A stretch of 64,000 bases of DNA from JAJTHC01 sp044348005 (GTDB lineage Bacteria > Cyanobacteriota > Vampirovibrionia > Vampirovibrionales > JAJTHC01): NCBI GenBank assembly GCA_044348005.1, contig JBIKTR010000007.1:40230-104229 (forward strand), in the 5' to 3' direction. Of this stretch, positions 59,645 through 64,000 are shown piece after piece. Every line of letters begins with the position of its first letter. Position 1 is the stretch's first letter. Made by a program: the position numbers and the translations under genes. The notes below the pieces were generated by a model, which was given only the letters and a program-made list of their open reading frames with translations, was not told the origin of the DNA and searched no databases.

Positions 59645-60553
59645 TTATTTGTCATGCAATAACTGATGAAGCTGAACTTCTTTCAGTGTAGTATAAAAAT
59701 CGCTTAGTTCAAGTAGGGCTTGATCAATGGGGGTAAACACCAGCGGTGTGGCACAAATCGTGGCCCAATCGTGGCATAATCGTTCGGCACTGCCTGTGTA
59801 TTCTAACCCGTTCCCTGTTTGTGCGATTTGGAGGGGGACTTCTTCGTGACCCATAGCCACGACCATTTTTTGTACCTTTTGGGCCAAGTCAACCAAGGTA
59901 ATAGTTTCTGGAGGAACCAAATTGTAGGCCTGATGGGGTAACGAAGGAGCTTCAATCAACCCTTCTAAAATCAACGCCAAATCAGGGGCATAAAGATAAC
60001 TAAAACGACGATTTTGCCTTAACGTAATGGGCAAGCCGTGCAAGGCTTTACACAACGCATTTGAAATAAAACGAATTTCCCAATCTTCATAGGGACCAAA
60101 AATACCAAAAATGCGACAGTCTACAGCATGAGGCAAGGATTCTAAACGTTTTCCGATCACGTATTTTGCAAAGCCATGTTCATCACTGGGCAATCGTTCA
60201 AAAGCACTCGATTCACGAGCCAATGCAATCTCACAAGAAGTGTCATACACCGCGCCTGATCCCATATTGAAAATGCGACCAAAGCGCCCCGCATGACGGG
60301 CCAAATTTTCAAACATAACTAAGTTGCTTTGAAGCAAGTGATCCGTTTCCTTCGCATTGCGATGCCCTGGTTTAACGGCAGCGTGAATGAGAACGTCGTA
60401 AGTGCGATTGGCCAAATAGGCGTCCACAGCAAGCGTGTCGCGTAAGTCCAGTTCGCTACGTCTTGGTGCGTCAATATAATAACGCTGTGCCAAGGGGGAA
60501 GCAAGTAAATTGCGGCCAATAAAGCCATTGGCGCCTGTTAGCAGGATGCGCAT
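59645..60553 (-). CDS. NAD-dependent epimerase/reductase (extended SDR, sugar-modifying)
   Basis: The 302-residue protein has the Rossmann motif ILLTGANGFIGRNLL, a DVLIHAAVKPG segment near residue 53 and MGSGAVYD near 97. At the usual YGxxK active-site position it reads HGFAKYVIGK (near 126), so His stands where the catalytic Tyr is expected; a Tyr follows four residues later. The family includes reductases that finish CDP-3,6-dideoxyhexoses (abequose and paratose synthases). Its start overlaps the end of rfbH by 16 bases. With the unusual active site it may have a changed reaction. Confidence 0.8.
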   Translation of the reverse strand: MRILLTGANGFIGRNLLASPLAQRYYIDAPRRSELDLRDTLAVDAYLANRTYDVLIHAAVKPGHRNAKETDHLLQSNLVMFENLARHAGRFGRIFNMGSGAVYDTSCEIALARESSAFERLPSDEHGFAKYVIGKRLESLPHAVDCRIFGIFGPYEDWEIRFISNALCKALHGLPITLRQNRRFSYLYAPDLALILEGLIEAPSLPHQAYNLVPPETITLVDLAQKVQKMVVAMGHEEVPLQIAQTGNGLEYTGSAERLCHDWATICATPLVFTPIDQALLELSDFYTTLKEVQLHQLLHDK

Positions 60554-61923
60554 ACCACTGTTTTCTCCTTAATAAACTGGCGGATGCATGCCACCGTGCG
60601 TGACAATTCTGCTTCACCAAGACCAGGATAAACACCCACCCAAAACGTATGGTTCATAATGAAATCCGTGTTGGGCAGTCGTGCGTAATCGGCCTCACTC
60701 AGCGTGCGTGAATTCAGCAACCCAGAATCGCCAATGCGAATCGTAACATCGCTCTCAACCATCATGGGCTGGCGAAGTAAATTGCCCGCAAAAAGCTGGC
60801 GTGTGCCAATGCTGTTGGCTTCCAAGTAAGCCACCAGCTGTTGCTTTGTAAATGGAACATTGTGCTTAACGGAAAGAGGAAAACCAAACCAAGAAGATTC
60901 AACCCCTTCGGCTACAGTAGGCAGTATAAAGAATTCTTGCAAGTCTTCTAGCTTCTGAAGCAGGTAAGCGGCATTGGCCTTTCGTTGAGCCAAAAAGGTG
61001 GGCAGTTTTTCCAGTTGAGCCAGGGCAATAGACGCCTGCCAATCGGTTATTTTAAGGTTAAAACCAATGTGAGAATAAGTGTATTTGTGGTCGTAACCTT
61101 CCGGAAGGTTGCCGAGATTTTTCATGCAAAAACGGTTGTTACAGGTGTTGTCTTGACCGGGGGGGCACCAGCAATCACGGCCCCAATCCCGAAAGGACAT
61201 GGCAATTTTGTTAAGCAGGGCGTCGTTGGTGACGACTGCACCGCCTTCGCCCATGGTAATGTGGTGGGCTGGGTAAAAGCTGTAGGTGGCCAAATGACCA
61301 AAAGTACCGACTTTTTTCCCGTTAAACTCTGCCCCCAATGCGTCGCAACTATCTTCAATCAACCATAAATTATGACGTTCGCACAGCGCCAGAATGTGAT
61401 CCAAATCGAAGGTATTGCCCAACGTGTGAGCCAGAAAAATAGCTTTGGTTTTTGGCGTTAATGCGGCTTCAATTTGTTTGACATCAATGTTATAGCTACC
61501 TATTTCACAATCGACAAAGACGGGAACAAGACCATGTTGAATGATCGGGTTTACTGTGGTAGGGAAGCCCGCCGCCACAGAAATAACTTCGTCCCCTGGC
61601 TTGAGGCGACGTTCGCCCAGTTTGTGAGAAGTAAGCGTGGAAAAGGCCACCAAGTTAGCCGAAGAACCTGAATTAACCGTCAACGCAAAACGCACGCCTA
61701 GGTATTCGGCAAAGCGACGTTCGAACTCGTCGTTGAAGCGACCTGCGGTGAGCCACATGTCCAACGAAGCATCGATCATATTCATCAGCTCGGCGTCGTC
61801 GACGACCTTACCAGAAGCAGGGATATAGGCCATAGACTGCTTTGCTTTTTCAGCAGAAAGGTGGTCATAATATGTTTTAGCGGCTTGTTTTACAGCGTTG
61901 CGTAGTTGTTGACTGTGTTCCAT
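60538..61923 (-). CDS. rfbH: CDP-4-keto-6-deoxyglucose 3-dehydrase (E1, RfbH/DdhC)
   Basis: This pyridoxamine-phosphate, iron-sulfur enzyme removes the 3-hydroxyl of CDP-4-keto-6-deoxyglucose with a reductase partner. The 461-residue protein has the DegT/DnrJ fold (NSGSSANLVAFSTLTSHKLG near residue 84, FLAHTLGNTFDLDHILALCE near 166). The usual catalytic Lys is replaced by His (YSFYPAHHITMGEGGAVV near 215), the defining feature of E1. The four-Cys cluster region CWCPPGQDNTCNNRFC is near 249-264. Its start overlaps rfbG by 34 bases. The reductase E3 (DdhD) is not in this window. Confidence 0.95.
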   Translation of the reverse strand: MEHSQQLRNAVKQAAKTYYDHLSAEKAKQSMAYIPASGKVVDDAELMNMIDASLDMWLTAGRFNDEFERRFAEYLGVRFALTVNSGSSANLVAFSTLTSHKLGERRLKPGDEVISVAAGFPTTVNPIIQHGLVPVFVDCEIGSYNIDVKQIEAALTPKTKAIFLAHTLGNTFDLDHILALCERHNLWLIEDSCDALGAEFNGKKVGTFGHLATYSFYPAHHITMGEGGAVVTNDALLNKIAMSFRDWGRDCWCPPGQDNTCNNRFCMKNLGNLPEGYDHKYTYSHIGFNLKITDWQASIALAQLEKLPTFLAQRKANAAYLLQKLEDLQEFFILPTVAEGVESSWFGFPLSVKHNVPFTKQQLVAYLEANSIGTRQLFAGNLLRQPMMVESDVTIRIGDSGLLNSRTLSEADYARLPNTDFIMNHTFWVGVYPGLGEAELSRTVACIRQFIKEKTVVCASC

Positions 61924-62990
61924 AATCTATCTTGATACTCCGTGAGTTGTTTGAGGGTAAATGATCGTAGGGCTTTGACGTCATTAGGGGTGCTGGCGTA
62001 GGCTTTGTACCATTCCACGCTGGCGTTGATGGCTTCTTGCACATTGAATGACGGGCGCCATTGTAAACGATCGGCGGCTTTTTCGATGTTTAACATCAAA
62101 AGCGTCGCTTCATGGAGGTCATCCATCTTGTGAAGCTTAAAATCACCACGCCCATAGGCTAAAATGACTTTTGTTACGACTTCGCCCACCGTTAAAACGC
62201 TCTCTTCGTTAGGGCCAAAATTAAACCCTTCAGCAAACGCTTCACCCTGTTCATAGAGCTTTTGAGCAAGTAACAAATAGCCTGATAGAGGATCCAACAC
62301 ATGCTGCCAAGGACGCACAGCATTGGGATTTCGGATTTCAATACAACGGTTTTCCTCAATCGCTCGCACGCAGTCGGGAATCAAGCGATCTAAGGCCCAA
62401 TCGCCACCGCCAATGACGTTCCCCGAACGGGCGTTGCCCAGGCCATAGGGAAGGCCTCCCTGCAAAAAGGATCGCCGAAAAGACGCAGACATAATCTCTA
62501 CACAGCCTTTGGAAGAGGAATACATGTCATGCCCTCCCATCGGTTCGTCTTCACGGTAACCACGGGTGACTTCTCGATTTTCATAACATTTGTCAGTCGT
62601 GACGTTTACAAAGGCTTTGACACTAGCACACTGGCGAGCAGCTTCGAGCACCTTGAGCGTTCCCATGACGTTGGTTTCATACGTTCGTACGGGATCCGCA
62701 TAAGAAAGGCGGACCAAAGGTTGTGCCGCAAGGTGCAAAACAATTTCAGGTCGGTGGTCTTCAAACACAGTATTTAGCGCATTAGCGTCGCGTACGTCTC
62801 CAGTAACGGAATGACAAAGTTCGCCAAGCTTTAGGGCTTCAAACATAGAAGGCGTGGTGTTGGGGGCCAGTGAAAAGCCAATGACTTTAGCCCCTAACTG
62901 ATTCAACCAAAACGTGAGCCAAGCCCCTTTAAAGCCTGTATGCCCTGTGACCAATACCGTTTTGCCTTGGTAAAACGAATGAAAGTTCAT
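61890..62990 (-). CDS. rfbG: CDP-glucose 4,6-dehydratase (RfbG/DdhB)
   Basis: The enzyme converts CDP-glucose to CDP-4-keto-6-deoxyglucose. The 366-residue protein has the NAD-binding motif VLVTGHTGFKGAWLTFWL, HLAAQPLVRLSY near residue 85, NVTTDKCYENRE near 125 with the catalytic Thr-Asp, and YSSSKGCVEIMS near 150 (Y-x3-K). I use the ATG at 62990 (GGAG 8 bases upstream) rather than 63011. It follows rfbF by 11 bases. Confidence 0.95.
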   Translation of the reverse strand: MNFHSFYQGKTVLVTGHTGFKGAWLTFWLNQLGAKVIGFSLAPNTTPSMFEALKLGELCHSVTGDVRDANALNTVFEDHRPEIVLHLAAQPLVRLSYADPVRTYETNVMGTLKVLEAARQCASVKAFVNVTTDKCYENREVTRGYREDEPMGGHDMYSSSKGCVEIMSASFRRSFLQGGLPYGLGNARSGNVIGGGDWALDRLIPDCVRAIEENRCIEIRNPNAVRPWQHVLDPLSGYLLLAQKLYEQGEAFAEGFNFGPNEESVLTVGEVVTKVILAYGRGDFKLHKMDDLHEATLLMLNIEKAADRLQWRPSFNVQEAINASVEWYKAYASTPNDVKALRSFTLKQLTEYQDRLWNTVNNYATL

Positions 62991-63001
62991 GTAAACGTCT
63001 C

Positions 63002-63781
63002 CTACGTCCATTTTTTCCAGGGGGCTTTATGAGCAAACCACAGTTCATTGAGGTCGTTTTTGTCACGCAAGGTATCCATGGGCCGCCAAAACCCTTGGTG
63101 ATGAAAGGCATTTAATTGGCCATCCACCGCGAGCTGTTCAAGAGGCGAACGTTCCCAAGTGATGTTCGGGTCGTTTTCAGGCAAATAATCAAAAATACTG
63201 GGCTCCAGTACAAAGAATCCACCGTTAATCCATGCCCCACCGCTTGCAGGCTTTTCTTCAAAGGACGTGATTTGCTTACTTGCATCAATACTCACCGCGC
63301 CAAAACGTCCTGTGGGTTGAACCACCGTCATTGTGGCTAGTTTTCCGCTGGCTTGGTGGGCGGCTATTGAAGCAGGAATATCAACATCCGCAACACCATC
63401 ACCATAGGTCAACAAAAAAGGCTGATGCCCAATATGGGCTTGTGCCTTCTTAATACGGCCACCTGTCATGGTGTCTTGACCCGTGTAAAGAAGGGTGACT
63501 TTCCAGTCTTCGGTGCGCGTTTTATGAATTTCCACGCTTTGTGCTTGCATGTCTACAGTGATATCGGAATAGCGGGTGTAATAGTTAATAAAGTATTCTT
63601 TAATGACGTGAGACTTGTAGCCTGTCAGAACGACAAAGTCATTAAATCCGTAATGCGAATAAATCTTCATGATGTGCCAAAGAATCGGCTTTCCCCCAAT
63701 TTCAACCATCGGTTTAGGCTTTAGCTCAGTTTCTTCGCTAAGGCGGGTACCAAGCCCCCCAGCCAGTATGACAACTTTCAT
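63002..63781 (-). CDS. rfbF: Glucose-1-phosphate cytidylyltransferase (RfbF/DdhA)
   Basis: The enzyme makes CDP-glucose from CTP and glucose-1-phosphate. The 259-residue protein has the nucleotidyltransferase signature VVILAGGLGTRLSEETELKP, KPMVEIGGKPILWHIMKIYS near residue 23, and TYGDGVADVD near 129 with metal Asp. The WRPMDTLRDKNDL segment near 235 is typical of RfbF. The ATG at 63781 is chosen over the TTG at 63784. It is the first gene of the leftward operon; no clear -10/-35 pair stands out in the A/T-rich upstream region, and the IS1595 element begins about 95 bases away. Confidence 0.95.
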   Translation of the reverse strand: MKVVILAGGLGTRLSEETELKPKPMVEIGGKPILWHIMKIYSHYGFNDFVVLTGYKSHVIKEYFINYYTRYSDITVDMQAQSVEIHKTRTEDWKVTLLYTGQDTMTGGRIKKAQAHIGHQPFLLTYGDGVADVDIPASIAAHQASGKLATMTVVQPTGRFGAVSIDASKQITSFEEKPASGGAWINGGFFVLEPSIFDYLPENDPNITWERSPLEQLAVDGQLNAFHHQGFWRPMDTLRDKNDLNELWFAHKAPWKKWT

Positions 63782-63874
63782 CAAGAAAATCCAATCATTT
63801 TACACATGTTTATAAAAATAATTTAACGCTAATAACTTTAACCTAAAAAACCAGGTTATGCAATAAAAAATGAT
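63782..63874. other. A/T-rich gap between rfbF and the insertion sequence
   Basis: The gap should hold the promoter of the sugar operon. A short hairpin AACCT-AAAAAACC-AGGTT lies at about 63840-63857. No gene is seen. Confidence 0.4.
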
Positions 63875-64000
63875 GGGTCTGGTAAACTTTAGCTAATTTT
63901 ATGATAGGCTAAAGTATTATGAATCCTAGTAAAAATAAGTATTATAAACAGTCGCACATTTCTGAACGTAAATTTCGCGAATTATTGCGGTGTTTTGCAT
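63875..64000 (+). mobile_element. Left end of an IS1595-family insertion sequence (continues outside)
   Basis: GGGTCTGGTAAACTTTAGC at 63875 is the likely left terminal inverted repeat, because the transposase gene begins 44 bases later. ACTTTAGC and GCTAAAGT form an 8-bp inverted repeat between the IS end and the start codon. The right end and target duplication are outside the window. Confidence 0.6.
63919..64000 (+). CDS. IS1595-family transposase, 5' end only
   Basis: The ATG at 63919 opens a frame of 27 codons to the right edge. The peptide MNPSKNKYYKQSHISERKFR followed by ELLRCFA is the characteristic N-terminus of IS1595-type transposases (KNKYY..S.ISE.KFR.L...FA), which is followed in relatives by a helix-turn-helix. 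The DDE/ISXO2-like catalytic region lies outside the window. Confidence 0.75.
   Translation, partial: MNPSKNKYYKQSHISERKFRELLRCFA

Overview
The window is a gene-dense chromosomal segment of a Gram-negative, flagellated bacterium. The outer membrane is implied by a TonB-like protein, FlgA (P-ring assembly) and a CDP-sugar (rfb) surface-polysaccharide cluster. Type IV pilus genes (pilB, pilC, two prepilin-like proteins) and comF suggest surface motility and possibly DNA uptake. Base composition looks to be in the upper forties in percent GC across most genes and lower in the polysaccharide genes at 53-55 kb. No rRNA or phylogenetic marker is decisive. The mixture of flagellum, type IV pili, RecR/MutL/Mfd housekeeping set and lineage-specific small proteins would fit the Vampirovibrionia/Melainabacteria, but that is a low-confidence guess.

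Layout. 0-5 kb: end of a peptide-binding protein gene, small unknown proteins, and aspartase. 5-9 kb: a RecB/Cas4-like nuclease behind recR, then panB-tlyA. 8.9-9.6 kb: a gene-free repeat island (66-bp palindrome, 21-bp tandem repeats, a 150-bp MITE-like element) in front of a HerA-like ATPase. 10.8-14 kb: two prepilin-like genes divergent from a TonB-like gene. 14-25 kb: acyl-CoA synthetase, mfd, a radical SAM protein, dapB, and the tig-clpP-clpX proteostasis group. 25-29 kb: tRNA-Gly, flgA, flgG and an unknown protein. 29-34 kb: fusA, comF, hom, a second MITE-like copy, and a 50-codon stump of threonine synthase. 34-45 kb: a membrane protein, DUF4127, rsfS, a SprA-related putative metalloprotease, pilC, pilB, an exported protein, mutL and two low-complexity proteins. 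46-49 kb: a COG0523 GTPase with a palindromic operator over its promoter, then two adjacent toxin-antitoxin modules (MntA/HepT and Panacea type). 49-52 kb: a HisA-HisI-HisE fusion, def, a double-ACT regulator and tRNA-Arg.

52-63.8 kb is one long leftward surface-sugar operon. In transcription order it holds rfbF, rfbG, rfbH, an NAD-dependent sugar epimerase/reductase, an HpcH/HpaI-like aldolase, a short-chain dehydrogenase, a 3-dehydroquinate-synthase-like cyclase, a thiamine-diphosphate enzyme, an unknown transferase-like gene broken by a poly-A frameshift, and two glycosyltransferase-like genes. The first three enzymes should make a CDP-3,6-dideoxy-4-ketohexose. The aldolase, cyclase and ThDP enzyme are not needed for an ordinary 3,6-dideoxyhexose and suggest an unusual, probably branched or higher-carbon sugar. 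The right edge enters an IS1595-family insertion sequence. The sugar cluster is the strongest candidate for an undescribed system here, followed by the repeat island and the paired toxin-antitoxin modules.
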